Made by a program: the position numbers and the translations under genes. From UBA1941 sp046329555 (lineage in GTDB: Bacteria > Bacteroidota > Bacteroidia > Chitinophagales > LD1), in contig JAXLUK010000002.1 of NCBI GenBank assembly GCA_046329555.1, forward strand, positions 62,001-126,000: 64,000 nucleotides of DNA, read 5' to 3'. A model generated the notes under the pieces. It did no database searches. It was given only the letters and a program-made list of their open reading frames with translations, and was not told the origin of the DNA. Positions 24,938 to 33,900 of the stretch are shown in pieces; the stretch's first letter is position 1; each line of letters opens with the position of its first letter.

Positions 24938-26137
24938 ATGAAACTATACCGCAATCTTTGCGAAGCCGTTGCGGAAGCACTGGTAGAAATTTTTGTACAC
25001 CGGCGGCATGCGCCGCAGGTGGTAGAGCAGTGGCTACAAAGCAATAAGAAATGGGGTGCGCGCGACCGCCACTTTATTGCTTATACTATTTATGAAAGTG
25101 TTCGCGCTTACAGAAGATTATTGTTTTGTATTGATAAAGAACAGCTGGAAACTATTGCAGATGGCCGGTTATTGATTGGCGCTTTATTTTTGGAACAGGG
25201 CTTATTGTTGCCTGAATGGAATGATTGGGTTTGGCCGCCACGGCAACAGTTCGGGGAACGCAGGAAAATAGCCGTTGGTCTGCGTGCTCTTCGCGAAGCG
25301 ATACCCGATTGGCTGGATCAGTTAGGCGCTGAAGCCCTGGGTACGCAATGGGATGCCGAGTTGGCCGCGGCGAATATTCCGGCTAAAATTTGTTTACGGG
25401 TAAATACGTTGCGCAGCAACAAAGAAGTAGTGATGGGCTGGCTGCGCGACAACCACATTGGATTTTCGGAAACGGCATTAGCCGGTGATGCCCTGGTGTT
25501 ACAAGAGCGAAAAAATGTTGAGGGCTGGGAATTTTATCAAAACGGAGCGATAGAGATTCAGGATGTGAGTTCGCAACTGGTAGCGGCTGAAATGCAGCTG
25601 CAGCCGGGCCTGCGGGTGATAGATGCCTGCGCTGGCGCCGGTGGAAAAAGTTTACACATCGCCTCGATGATGCGCAATGAAGGCGAGCTATATTCATTTG
25701 ATGTTCATGACTACAAATTGAAAGAGTTGCAGCACCGTGCACGAAGAGCCGGTGTGCGCATTTTGAAAACTTATTTGACCGAAGATATTCCGTGGGCCTC
25801 ACTTCGGGAAACAGCGGACAGGGTATTAATTGATGCGCCTTGCAGCGGGTTGGGCACTTTGAAACGGCATCCGGATTTGAAGTGGAAATTAACGCCTGAA
25901 TTTATTGCACAGATGCAGGAAACGCAGCGACAGGTGCTGACGCAATACAGCGCATTGGTAAAACCGGGCGGTTTACTGGTGTATGCCACCTGTAGTATTT
26001 TACCTTCGGAAAATACAGCGCAAGTGCATTGGTTTTTAGCCGCGCATCAGCACTTTCAGCTGGTACGCGAAAAACCAATTCTATCCTGTGCAACCGGCTA
26101 CGACGGTTTTTATGTAGCGGTATTACAACGATTATGA
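24938..26137 (+). CDS. RsmB/NOL1-NOP2-Sun family rRNA cytosine-C5 methyltransferase
   Basis: The 399-residue enzyme has an N-terminal NusB-like helical region (residues 1-140) and a Rossmann methyltransferase domain. The SAM-binding loop VIDACAGAGGKSLH is near residue 230. The catalytic cysteines are in LIDAPCSGLGTLKRHPD near residue 300 and VYATCSILPSEN near 348. This domain order matches RsmB-like enzymes that make m5C in 16S rRNA. It is convergent with pyrB, with a structured repeat filling the gap between them. Confidence 0.9.
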   Translation: MKLYRNLCEAVAEALVEIFVHRRHAPQVVEQWLQSNKKWGARDRHFIAYTIYESVRAYRRLLFCIDKEQLETIADGRLLIGALFLEQGLLLPEWNDWVWPPRQQFGERRKIAVGLRALREAIPDWLDQLGAEALGTQWDAELAAANIPAKICLRVNTLRSNKEVVMGWLRDNHIGFSETALAGDALVLQERKNVEGWEFYQNGAIEIQDVSSQLVAAEMQLQPGLRVIDACAGAGGKSLHIASMMRNEGELYSFDVHDYKLKELQHRARRAGVRILKTYLTEDIPWASLRETADRVLIDAPCSGLGTLKRHPDLKWKLTPEFIAQMQETQRQVLTQYSALVKPGGLLVYATCSILPSENTAQVHWFLAAHQHFQLVREKPILSCATGYDGFYVAVLQRL

Positions 26138-26189
26138 TGGGATTGCAGCCAGCGGCGCAAGCGTTCTTTTTTGTAAAGCGCCATGGTGC

Positions 26190-26298
26190 CCGCCGCGCGT
26201 GAGGGATGGCAGCGGTAGCCCGCAGCAAGGTGAGGTACGAACCTTGCGAGGACTACAAGCGAACAGCCCGACCCCCGAGGTACGAGGGGGGCACGCCC
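26190..26298. repeat. structured intergenic repeat (GAGGTACGA-loop family), copy B
   Basis: This block fills most of the gap between two convergent genes and reaches the pyrB stop codon. It has AGGGATG, GCCCGCAGC, then a hairpin with stem GCAAGGT (26225-26231), loop GAGGTACGA (26232-26240) and stem ACCTTGC (26241-26247). A second hairpin has stem CCCCC (26272-26276), the same loop (26277-26285) and stem GGGGG (26286-26290). Stems differ from copy A at 2819-2992 but stay self-complementary. It could serve as a bidirectional terminator. Confidence 0.65.
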
Positions 26299-27218
26299 TA
26301 ATTTCTTCCGGCAAGCAAGTACAACACCGCCATGCGAATAGCTACACCATTTTCAACTTGTTGCAAGATGAGGCTTTGCTTTGAATCGGCCACATCGCTG
26401 TTTAACTCAACGCCGCGGTTAATAGGGCCGGGATGCATGATGGTAATGGGTTTGTTGATGCTATCTAATAGTTCGCGATTGATGCCATAGAACAAGGCAT
26501 ACTCGCGCAACGATGGAATGAATTTGATTTCTTGTCGCTCTAACTGAATACGCAGCACATTGGCTACATCGCACCATTCCAATGCTTTTTTAAGATTGGG
26601 TTCGAACGTAACGCCCAGTGCTTCGATATGTTTAGGAATGAGTGTTGGCGGGCCGCACACCTTTACGTTAGCGCCCATTTTCAGCATCAGCGGAATATCA
26701 GAGCCTGCGACGCGGCTATGTTTGATATCGCCCACAATGAGATAGTTGAGATTTTTCAATGACCCGAATTTTTCCAGCACACTGAATCCATCCAGCAATC
26801 CTTGTGTAGGATGTTCGTGCGTGCCATCACCGGCATTCACGACGATGGCAGGAATATGCCGTGCCAGAAAATCGGCCGCACCGCTGGATGCGTGGCGCAT
26901 CACCACCATATCTACTTTCATGGCCAGGATATTATTGACCGTATCGAGTAGCGACTCGCCCTTTTTTACTGACGAGCCAGAAGAAGAGAAGTTGATGGTA
27001 TCGGCGCTCAGGCGTTTTTCGGCCAGTTCAAATGAAATTCGGGTGCGGGTAGAATCTTCAAAAAACAGATTAGCGATGGTGAGGTCGCGCAGCGAGGGCA
27101 CTTTTTTAATAGGTTGTTGCAGGATTTGTTTGAATCGGGCAGCCTGACCAAATATCAATTCGATATCGCTTTTCAGCAGCGGCTTGATGCCGGTAAGATG
27201 TTTCTGACTCAGTGCCAT
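26298..27218 (-). CDS. pyrB: aspartate carbamoyltransferase catalytic subunit
   Basis: The 306-residue enzyme joins carbamoyl phosphate and aspartate in pyrimidine synthesis. The carbamoyl phosphate site FFEDSTRTRISFELAEKRL is near residue 50, the conserved HPTQGLLDGFSV near 132 and the C-terminal HPGPINRGVEL near 265. Length fits the catalytic chain, and no regulatory subunit pyrI is adjacent. It lies 39 bp downstream of pyrR on the same strand. The stop codon touches the end of a structured repeat. A dihydroorotase-like gene with lost metal ligands lies 8 kb away (34927). Confidence 0.96.
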   Translation of the reverse strand: MALSQKHLTGIKPLLKSDIELIFGQAARFKQILQQPIKKVPSLRDLTIANLFFEDSTRTRISFELAEKRLSADTINFSSSGSSVKKGESLLDTVNNILAMKVDMVVMRHASSGAADFLARHIPAIVVNAGDGTHEHPTQGLLDGFSVLEKFGSLKNLNYLIVGDIKHSRVAGSDIPLMLKMGANVKVCGPPTLIPKHIEALGVTFEPNLKKALEWCDVANVLRIQLERQEIKFIPSLREYALFYGINRELLDSINKPITIMHPGPINRGVELNSDVADSKQSLILQQVENGVAIRMAVLYLLAGRN

Positions 27219-27257
27219 AGCGTATCAGGTTCTTTGGTATAGGTTTAGGTGGTTATG

Positions 27258-27794
27258 TTATTTCTCTTCAATCCATACCCGGTCGGCGCCTTCTGTTTCC
27301 TGCCATTCCACCCGCACTTTTTCAGCGGCAATTGAATCCACTACTTTCCCCACATATTTCGCCTGAATAGGTAGGTGCCTTTGTAAGCGCCTATCGATAA
27401 GCACCAACAGTTCTACATCGTTTGGGCGACCGAAAGCCAGCATAGCGTCTAAGGCGGCGCGGATGGTTCGGCCGGTGTAAAGCACATCATCGATGAGCAC
27501 TACATTTTTTCCTTCCAGTGTAAAATCGATGGTAGTTTCTGCGGCCAGCAGGGTATCTCCTTTCAAGCGGAAATCGTCGCGATGGAAGGTGATATCGAGT
27601 TTACCGTACAAGATATTTGGGTTGCCCAGAATATCGCTCAGGCGTTGGTGGATGCGGTTAGCCAATGCGGTACCGCGCGGCTGCACACCAATCAGACAAC
27701 TTTGGGAAAAATCGCGATGTTGCTCTATCAGTTGATGACAAAGCCGGTCGATAGTGAGTGAAAATCCGCGCTCTAGAATCAGCCGGGGCTTCAT
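27258..27794 (-). CDS. pyrR: PyrR-type pyrimidine regulator / uracil phosphoribosyltransferase
   Basis: A 178-residue phosphoribosyltransferase with the PRPP loop VVLIDDVLYTGRTIRAAL near residue 95. In Firmicutes PyrR binds UMP and pyr mRNA to control attenuation; in Bacteroidota it accompanies pyr genes but RNA binding is not established from sequence. I saw no attenuator in the 39-bp gap to pyrB. A TATCTTTA element, one base from the usual promoter form, lies just upstream of the ATG on the minus strand. Confidence 0.93.
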   Translation of the reverse strand: MKPRLILERGFSLTIDRLCHQLIEQHRDFSQSCLIGVQPRGTALANRIHQRLSDILGNPNILYGKLDITFHRDDFRLKGDTLLAAETTIDFTLEGKNVVLIDDVLYTGRTIRAALDAMLAFGRPNDVELLVLIDRRLQRHLPIQAKYVGKVVDSIAAEKVRVEWQETEGADRVWIEEK

Positions 27795-27860
27795 GGATGT
27801 GGTAAAGATAGGAAAATATGGGAGGAAAGCGTTTTGCCAGTTACTAATTACTTTAAAAAA

Positions 27861-28772
27861 TCACCGTTTCTGGGTCACCTCTTTAAATACATCTTCCAGC
27901 GAATAACTTTCCCGATGCAGCTCCAGTAAAGTGAGCTGCTGTGCTTTGGCAAAATTGAAAATATCTTCGCGTAAGTCGCCTTGTCCGTAACCCGAGAACT
28001 GCCAGCGCCCCTCTCCCAGCGAGGTTACCTGGCGCACACCTTTAAGCTGACCCAGCAGGGCTTTATCTACTTGCTGTTTAAACTGAACCGTCAGGAGCAC
28101 TTCATTATTTAGCTTCGACTGTAGTTGAGCGGTAGTATCGTTGGCTACAATTTTCCCTCTATTGATGATGATAACCCGGTCGGCCACGGCCTGTACTTCC
28201 TGCATAATATGCGAGCTAAACACCACGGTCTTATCTTTTCCCAATTGTTTGATCAGCGCTCTGATTTCGATGAGTTGGTTAGGGTCGAGTCCGCTGGTAG
28301 GTTCATCCAGAATCAGCACTTCCGGATCGTGCAGCATGGCTTGCGCCAGGCCTACGCGTTGTTTGTAACCCTTTGACAACTGGCCCACCATTTTTTTGCG
28401 TTCGATGGTCAAGCCTGTGCGTTCGATCATTTCGTCGATTCTGGCTTTTGGTTGTTTCAATCCATGCAGACCAGCCATAAACTCGAGGTACTCGTGTACA
28501 TACATATCGTAGTACAGCGGATTGCTTTCGGGCAGGTAACCGATTTTCCTTCGCACTTCAAGCGGTTCGGCGCTATTGTCGATACCGCAAACATGAACTG
28601 TTCCGGAAGTAGGTGGAAGAAAGCACGTAATCATTTTCATGGTGGTAGATTTTCCTGCGCCATTCGGACCAAGAAAACCCAACACCTCGCCTTTATTTGC
28701 CTGAAAAGAAATATCATCTACTGCGCGCTGGGCACCGTAGATTTTAGTGAGGTTGGCTACTGCAATCGACAT
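27861..28772 (-). CDS. gldA: gliding-motility ABC transporter ATPase GldA
   Basis: A 303-residue ATPase with Walker A GPNGAGKSTT near residue 35, signature LSKGYKQR near 134 and Walker B VLILDEPTSGLD near 155. The N-terminus IAVANLTKIYGAQRAVDDIS and the C-terminal LHRESYSLEDVFKEVTQ fit GldA of Bacteroidota. GldA works with membrane components GldF and GldG and is needed for gliding and surface polymer function in Flavobacterium johnsoniae. Partners are not in the window. A promoter element sits almost at the start codon, so the transcript appears leaderless and single. Confidence 0.88.
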   Translation of the reverse strand: MSIAVANLTKIYGAQRAVDDISFQANKGEVLGFLGPNGAGKSTTMKMITCFLPPTSGTVHVCGIDNSAEPLEVRRKIGYLPESNPLYYDMYVHEYLEFMAGLHGLKQPKARIDEMIERTGLTIERKKMVGQLSKGYKQRVGLAQAMLHDPEVLILDEPTSGLDPNQLIEIRALIKQLGKDKTVVFSSHIMQEVQAVADRVIIINRGKIVANDTTAQLQSKLNNEVLLTVQFKQQVDKALLGQLKGVRQVTSLGEGRWQFSGYGQGDLREDIFNFAKAQQLTLLELHRESYSLEDVFKEVTQKR

Positions 28773-28776
28773 TGGG

Positions 28777-28784
28777 CGAAGATA
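28777..28784 (-). promoter_or_regulatory. Bacteroidota -7 promoter element of gldA
   Basis: On the minus strand TATCTTCG ends 4 nt before the gldA ATG at 28772. This fits the TAnnTTyG pattern and a leaderless mRNA. Confidence 0.55.
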
Positions 28785-28831
28785 GGGAATTTGACCGCAG
28801 CCAAACTGGTTGAAAAGCGTAATTTCATGAG

Positions 28832-29935
28832 GTGAAAAGCGGTTTAGAAAAGGTAGGGCTATTATTGATCGGCACCGGATTAGCCTTGGTGATAGCAGAA
28901 GGTGCGCTCAGGATATGGGCGCGGCAGCCCGACCGGCGTTGTGTATTTCCGCCGCAAACGGTGTACACTTTCAGGCCCGATAGCGCCCTGTTGCCAGGTT
29001 GCGGCGGCATAGTGCGTTTTACCACTGATGGCTATGGTGCGCGTGATATTCCCGGCGATGGTAAGAAGCAATGGCTGTTTATTGGTGGAAGTACTACCGA
29101 GTGTTTATATCTGGATGATAGCGCCACCTGGCCGGCCTTGTTTTGCCAAGCCCGGGGTGAAAGCGGGTATAGTATTGGGAAAAGCGGACAAACTTCTGCC
29201 GAGCATGTAGCACAGCTAGAGCGTTACGCACCTCAATTGCCGGAGGTAAAAAAAGTACTGGTGATGTGCGGGTTGAATGATATGCTGAAGGTATTGAGTG
29301 ATACTGCACGATGCAACAATGCTTATGATGATCTGGCAGCAGAAAAAAGCTTCACTCATACCAATCAATTTGCTTCGCAGCGAGGCTGGCAACTAACAGC
29401 GTTGATACGAAATGTATGGCGAAATGCCGTTCCGGATACCACAGGTCAATACCGGCAAGATGTAAGCGGCAGTCAATTACGGGCATGGCGGGCAAATCGT
29501 TGGCTAGCGCCGGTGTTGATTGCCGATAGTCATTTTGTGCAGGCTCACCGAGCAGCAGGATTACAACAGTTTGAAAAAAATCTATTGCGCATGATACGCG
29601 CGGCCCGGGCGCAGCAGCTATCCATTACGTTTCTTACGCAGCAAGCGGCATGGCGTTCATCTGCAAGCGAGGAGGAGCAAAAGCGCTGGTGGATGGGCAG
29701 TCTGGGTGATGGGCAGCGGCAAGCGGGATGCGCCTATTACTCGCCGGATTTTCTGTGCGATGAATTAGCTCGTTACAATGAGGTATTGCAGCGTGTTTGT
29801 GCCCGGGAAAATATCACATGTATCCAGCTTCCTAATGCCGGTGAACATAGCACCGGGTGGTTTTACGACGACTGCCACTACAATAAAAAAGGCGCCCAGA
29901 AACTGAGCGCCTTTCTCGATAGTATGGTGAAGTAA
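28832..29935 (+). CDS. SGNH/GDSL-fold hydrolase-like protein with N-terminal membrane anchor
   Basis: The 367-residue protein has one N-terminal hydrophobic segment (VGLLLIGTGLALVIAEGALRI, about residues 8-28), then an SGNH-type domain. Block I is FIGGSTTECLYL near residue 88 with the nucleophile Ser, block III is MCGLNDML near residue 147, and block V is YDDCHYNKKGAQ near residue 350 with Asp and His. Similar anchored proteins carry out esterase or acetyl-transfer roles on envelope polymers. The start is GTG 28832. Its 3' end carries a hairpin that works as a terminator for the gene on the other strand. Confidence 0.75.
   Translation: MKSGLEKVGLLLIGTGLALVIAEGALRIWARQPDRRCVFPPQTVYTFRPDSALLPGCGGIVRFTTDGYGARDIPGDGKKQWLFIGGSTTECLYLDDSATWPALFCQARGESGYSIGKSGQTSAEHVAQLERYAPQLPEVKKVLVMCGLNDMLKVLSDTARCNNAYDDLAAEKSFTHTNQFASQRGWQLTALIRNVWRNAVPDTTGQYRQDVSGSQLRAWRANRWLAPVLIADSHFVQAHRAAGLQQFEKNLLRMIRAARAQQLSITFLTQQAAWRSSASEEEQKRWWMGSLGDGQRQAGCAYYSPDFLCDELARYNEVLQRVCARENITCIQLPNAGEHSTGWFYDDCHYNKKGAQKLSAFLDSMVK
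29884..29914 (-). terminator. terminator of the LTD/Calx-beta T9SS cargo gene, inside the convergent gene's 3' end
   Basis: Stem AAAGGCGC at 29888-29895 pairs with GCGCCTTT at 29907-29914 across an 11-nt loop. On the minus strand it ends with TTTTTTATTG, a canonical poly-T tail, and lies 22-52 nt after the minus-strand stop at 29936. The same bases encode KKGAQKLSAFL of the plus-strand SGNH protein. Confidence 0.7.
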
Positions 29936-31756
29936 TTACTTATTAATACTGATTTTGTTACGGCTGATTTTGCCGTTTGACTCCAGTTCAAGAACATACA
30001 GTCCGGACGAAGCCTGTTCTAATTCCAGCGCAAAGCGGTTTTCACCTTTGTTGCCGTTGCGCTTCTGTGCATAAACCAAGGTACCTGCTAAATCATACAG
30101 TTTAACATCCAGGTCGCCGGTTGCTTCCAGCATGGCGTTGATATAAACTTTTCCGTTGTTTGGATTTGGATAGATTGCAACATCAAGGCGGTCCTGAACA
30201 TCATTGATGCCATTGTAGCGAATGATATCAGCAGCGCTGCGCACGTTGATATCATAACCAAAATCGTAAGGTGCACCGGTGTCGTACTGAGAAACCAGAC
30301 CAATTACATCGAATACTGTAGGCGCCGGAGTTCCGTAGGCAGAAGTTAATGAGTCGATGCGGATGTAGTAAGTATTTGCAGAACCAGTTCCGCCTTTAGT
30401 AGCTTTAACTGTAAAGCCTGAGCCACTGTTGGTCCAGCCGCTGCTATAAGTCAATCCATTTACGCGCACCAGGTATGATTCTTCCGGCTCGTCGGGTTTA
30501 GCGCTCAGCACCATTGGGTTTAGCAAACCATTACCGCTATTAATTTTAATAACCGTATCTAAAAATCCGAATTCAGTAAAACCCATAAACTGCGAAACGC
30601 GTCCTTGTACATTAATGGAATCGCCTTCAGTTACGGTATAGCCAAAAGTTTTTGTAGGAGAATAGATGTAAATACCGCCGGAGTGGTCGTGGATGTAGAA
30701 TCCTAATCCATTGCGACGGTAGTTGATACCATAAACTACACCGCCTATACGACAACGAACGTTGTTTGAATCTGCAGCGAACGTAGTTTGGTTTTCACCG
30801 TGGATGGTAGCAATTTGGTAGAAAGGCAATACCGGAGTAGGAATAACTGAGTCGCTCATTAAAATGGTTAAGTTGAAAGTAGAGTCGCCCAGCAATACGC
30901 CGCCTGAAGGGTTGCGCAACACAAAATTGAAAATTTCATCACCTTCCGCTATGGCATCGTCGGTTACTGGAATGCTAACCGTTGTTGTAGTGTTACCAGC
31001 AGTAAAGGTTGCGGTAGTAGAAGTAAAGTTACCGATATCAGCTCCGGTACCACCATTTGGTGAACCTTTGAAAACCACATCTATTGTTTTGTTAGCAGCG
31101 GTAGCCTGACCTAAGTATAGCGTTAGGGTATAATTACCGCTATTTTCTGCAACAGATGCATCACCCGACATGCTTACCGTAGTATCGAGCGGTGCAGCGC
31201 AAGGGTTCATGGTATGCTGGCCGAGATTGCTGAAATAGTTTACAGGATAAGCGGTCCAACCTAACTTAGCAGTTGTCCAGTTTACATCACCTTCCTGAAT
31301 GGTAGGTTTTCTGATTAAGGTGTTATCCTTGGTATCTGCTGTATCCACTGTCCAAACCGCGCTATCACGGCGAACACCAATAACGTCAAGCGTATCTGTA
31401 CCACTAAATAAGCCCATGGCGTCGTCGCCATTGAAATTCAATGTATCGGTAAGCAACTGTGCCCGATTTTTGATTACAGTATCTGCGCTAGGGTTGGCTA
31501 CCACGAAGGTAGCGTGAGGCGCTAATGTTCCGCTGAGGCTAATAGAGCTCCAAACGGAATCAATGCCATTCCGCCACTGGAAAATTTTGTATGTGGAAAG
31601 GTCAACCGGACTCGACGACGGGTTATAAATTTCCAGCGCTTTATTGTTGCTGGTACCCTCGATATATTCCGAGAAGAAAGGCTTCGTGCAGGGTTGCGCA
31701 ATTAGTTGCACCACAGCAGCGCATAACAGGGTTAAAGAAAGGAGATGTTTCTTCAT
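29936..31756 (-). CDS. T9SS cargo: lamin-tail/Calx-beta domain secreted protein
   Basis: This 606-residue protein has a signal peptide ending at LIAQ (residue 20), a lamin-tail-like domain at about 22-165 (FFSEYIEGTSNNKALEIYNP), a Calx-beta domain at about 195-300 (SVAENSGNYTLTLYLG ... DDAIAEGDEIFNFVL), an OB-fold-like DUF5689-type domain near 315-510, and a type A T9SS sorting domain from residue 530 (VAIYPNPNNGKVYIN to ISRNKISINK). It should be exported by T9SS and attached or released at the cell surface. Function beyond that is unknown; related architectures occur with secreted nucleases. Confidence 0.85.
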   Translation of the reverse strand: MKKHLLSLTLLCAAVVQLIAQPCTKPFFSEYIEGTSNNKALEIYNPSSSPVDLSTYKIFQWRNGIDSVWSSISLSGTLAPHATFVVANPSADTVIKNRAQLLTDTLNFNGDDAMGLFSGTDTLDVIGVRRDSAVWTVDTADTKDNTLIRKPTIQEGDVNWTTAKLGWTAYPVNYFSNLGQHTMNPCAAPLDTTVSMSGDASVAENSGNYTLTLYLGQATAANKTIDVVFKGSPNGGTGADIGNFTSTTATFTAGNTTTTVSIPVTDDAIAEGDEIFNFVLRNPSGGVLLGDSTFNLTILMSDSVIPTPVLPFYQIATIHGENQTTFAADSNNVRCRIGGVVYGINYRRNGLGFYIHDHSGGIYIYSPTKTFGYTVTEGDSINVQGRVSQFMGFTEFGFLDTVIKINSGNGLLNPMVLSAKPDEPEESYLVRVNGLTYSSGWTNSGSGFTVKATKGGTGSANTYYIRIDSLTSAYGTPAPTVFDVIGLVSQYDTGAPYDFGYDINVRSAADIIRYNGINDVQDRLDVAIYPNPNNGKVYINAMLEATGDLDVKLYDLAGTLVYAQKRNGNKGENRFALELEQASSGLYVLELESNGKISRNKISINK

Positions 31757-31835
31757 ATCTTAATTTTGAGTGTGTGAAAATAAGCGTTTTTCGGGAACCC
31801 GCCCGTTAAGAAATTGTTAGTATGTGGAACACTAT

Positions 31836-33248
31836 TTAGTGAACCACGGCTATGGGTCGGGTTGCCTGAAAATGTTCGTTTGAAACAACCAGCACATATG
31901 ATCCAGATGGTAAATCACTGGTATTCAACACATAACCAGCACCATCCGCTTCGCGAGCCTCAACTGACATCCTACGCCCCAAGGCATCCATCACTTGTAC
32001 TGCTACAGTTTCAGCAGTTGAAATATGTATTTCGTTGGAAGCAGGAATCGGGTAAACGGAAAAATCAATAGTTCCCGGTTGGTCGATGCCAGCAACGCAG
32101 GCTTTTTTAGCGAGGGTGTAAAAATTGATGCAATTCGCCCATTCAGGATGATCAATAAATGGGTTACGATTTTTTTGTCGGGAAGCCACGTATTCATGCC
32201 GCGTTTTTTCCTCTAAGCTTGGCGGGTCTTGGGCATTCCATAACTTAAGAATAGAATCAGCCTGTTCGGGTCCGTTAGACAATAAGCTTTGCAATGCCCA
32301 ATTTCCTGATAAGCCATTGTAGCAAATAATGGTATACATCATGGCGCGTGCCGCATCGCCTTTCATGGCGTTTTGGGGTTCGGCTACTTGTATGCCGGCC
32401 GAGTTGGTACCTTGTTTGAAGTTGATGTAGCTATACGTGGCGTTTTTCACTATGCCGTAAGCGTAATTAAATCGTTGGGTATTGACAGTGCCATTGGTGA
32501 GGAAGAGCATGTGATAATCGCTACCTTCAATGTCATTAGTTATAGATGCTCCCTTCGCAGCATATGTACGCATCCAGCTTTTGGGCAGGGTATGTTCCCT
32601 GTTATAGTTGATTCCTCCGATGCTCAATGGCGGGGTGTACACCACGATCTCGTCACTATACTGACAGCGAACATATTCTTTACCGCCTATAGTATCGTGA
32701 ATGTAGAAGGTATCACACAAATCATACATGCCGTTTGAATAGTTCATTTGGGTGTGGGGGTATATTTTAGCAGTTAGGTCATTAATAAAGGTTGCACTAC
32801 CCGGATTGATTCCATTAAAATATGTACCCTCGCTACTGCCAGCAGCCGTTACGCTACCCGTTAGCGGAGCAGATTGTTTATAATCAATAGAAGTACCTGA
32901 ACCGCTGTAGGCAAAAACAGCGAAGTGGTGTGTTGAATTCATCAGTACCTCCTTAACCCACACGCTATTACCAGAGCCTATATAAAGGACTTTTGCAGCA
33001 CCAATCCGATCTCCTTTTTGGTACGTCGTTCCATCAACTGGTGTAGCGGTAACAGGTTGGTTGCTGCGCAGAACCAGAAATCCCGAAAATGAGGTGCTAG
33101 GCGTATTATATCTGATTGCAAAGCCCCACGACTTAACGTTGGAAGAAGTAAAGTTGGTTGGGTTATTAGCCGGTTCAGCCGCTTTTGTAGTTAACGCCGC
33201 AAAAGCCAATGCCCCCCATAACAAACTGGTTAAAATCGGTATCCGCAT
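31836..33248 (-). CDS. T9SS cargo: endonuclease I family secreted nuclease
   Basis: The 470-residue product has a signal peptide (RIPILTSLLWGALAFAALTT), an Fn3-like domain to about residue 150, an endonuclease I domain with the His-Me active site in NREHTLPKSWM near residue 235 and supporting SDYHMLFLTNGTVN and GDAARAMMYTIICY, and a type A T9SS tail from about residue 395 (SVYPIPASNEIHIS). Endonuclease I enzymes degrade DNA and RNA outside the cell or in the periplasm. ATG 33248 is chosen, since an upstream in-frame ATG at 33365 would hide the signal peptide. It is divergent from the next T9SS gene. Confidence 0.9.
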   Translation of the reverse strand: MRIPILTSLLWGALAFAALTTKAAEPANNPTNFTSSNVKSWGFAIRYNTPSTSFSGFLVLRSNQPVTATPVDGTTYQKGDRIGAAKVLYIGSGNSVWVKEVLMNSTHHFAVFAYSGSGTSIDYKQSAPLTGSVTAAGSSEGTYFNGINPGSATFINDLTAKIYPHTQMNYSNGMYDLCDTFYIHDTIGGKEYVRCQYSDEIVVYTPPLSIGGINYNREHTLPKSWMRTYAAKGASITNDIEGSDYHMLFLTNGTVNTQRFNYAYGIVKNATYSYINFKQGTNSAGIQVAEPQNAMKGDAARAMMYTIICYNGLSGNWALQSLLSNGPEQADSILKLWNAQDPPSLEEKTRHEYVASRQKNRNPFIDHPEWANCINFYTLAKKACVAGIDQPGTIDFSVYPIPASNEIHISTAETVAVQVMDALGRRMSVEAREADGAGYVLNTSDLPSGSYVLVVSNEHFQATRPIAVVH

Positions 33249-33403
33249 ACTGTAAATTTTGCGATTCAGGGCGAGCATGAATCTGCAACAATACAACAAT
33301 TCCTTAAGAGTTCCTGCCCCGTCCGCAACGCGAAAAACGCTGAATTTATTATTCCATTGAAACAAAAAACAGGATGCTTCGTAAACACCCCAAACAATTC
33401 GAA

Positions 33404-33871
33404 ATGAAAAAGACCTCCTTAACAGCAGCAGCTTGTCTGCTTTTATTTTGCGCCCAAGCCCAACAAGCGGGTAAAGCCGTAATCAATTGTTTGGGCGGAA
33501 CGCAGACCGCAGGAAGTTTTAAACTTCAACTATCAGTTGGTGAAGCTACCGCTGCCGCTTATGATTCCAAGGGCAATCAACTTTATCAAGGTTTCTTCTC
33601 AGGCAGCCGCAGTGTGGTGATGACTGCTGTAAATGATTTTCATACCACTCCAATGCGTGTGTACCCAAACCCTACTGCACAGTGGTTAAATTTTGATGCC
33701 GGGAATAGTGCCATCACCCATGTAGAAGTCACCAATGCGTTGGGCCAGAAAATTGCGGATCAGGGCTCAGGTGAAGCTATATCCGTATCAACCTGGGAAA
33801 ACGGAATCTACCTGGTGCGCGTAACCGCAGAAAACCAATCATCTTTTTCCACCAAACTCATTAAACAGTAA
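33404..33871 (+). CDS. T9SS mini-cargo protein
   Basis: The 155-residue protein is little more than a signal peptide (KKTSLTAAACLLLFCAQAQ), a 55-residue strand-rich domain (INCLGGTQTAGSFKLQLSVG ... YQGFFSG) and a type A T9SS sorting domain (VYPNPTAQWLNFDAG to FSTKLIKQ). The short domain resembles the small glycine-rich module found before T9SS tails in many Bacteroidota surface proteins. The start is ATG 33404. The next gene begins 29 bp later on the same strand, so the two probably act together at the surface. Confidence 0.8.
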   Translation: MKKTSLTAAACLLLFCAQAQQAGKAVINCLGGTQTAGSFKLQLSVGEATAAAYDSKGNQLYQGFFSGSRSVVMTAVNDFHTTPMRVYPNPTAQWLNFDAGNSAITHVEVTNALGQKIADQGSGEAISVSTWENGIYLVRVTAENQSSFSTKLIKQ

Positions 33872-33900
33872 ACCAGATTCTTAACAATAAAAACAAAACA

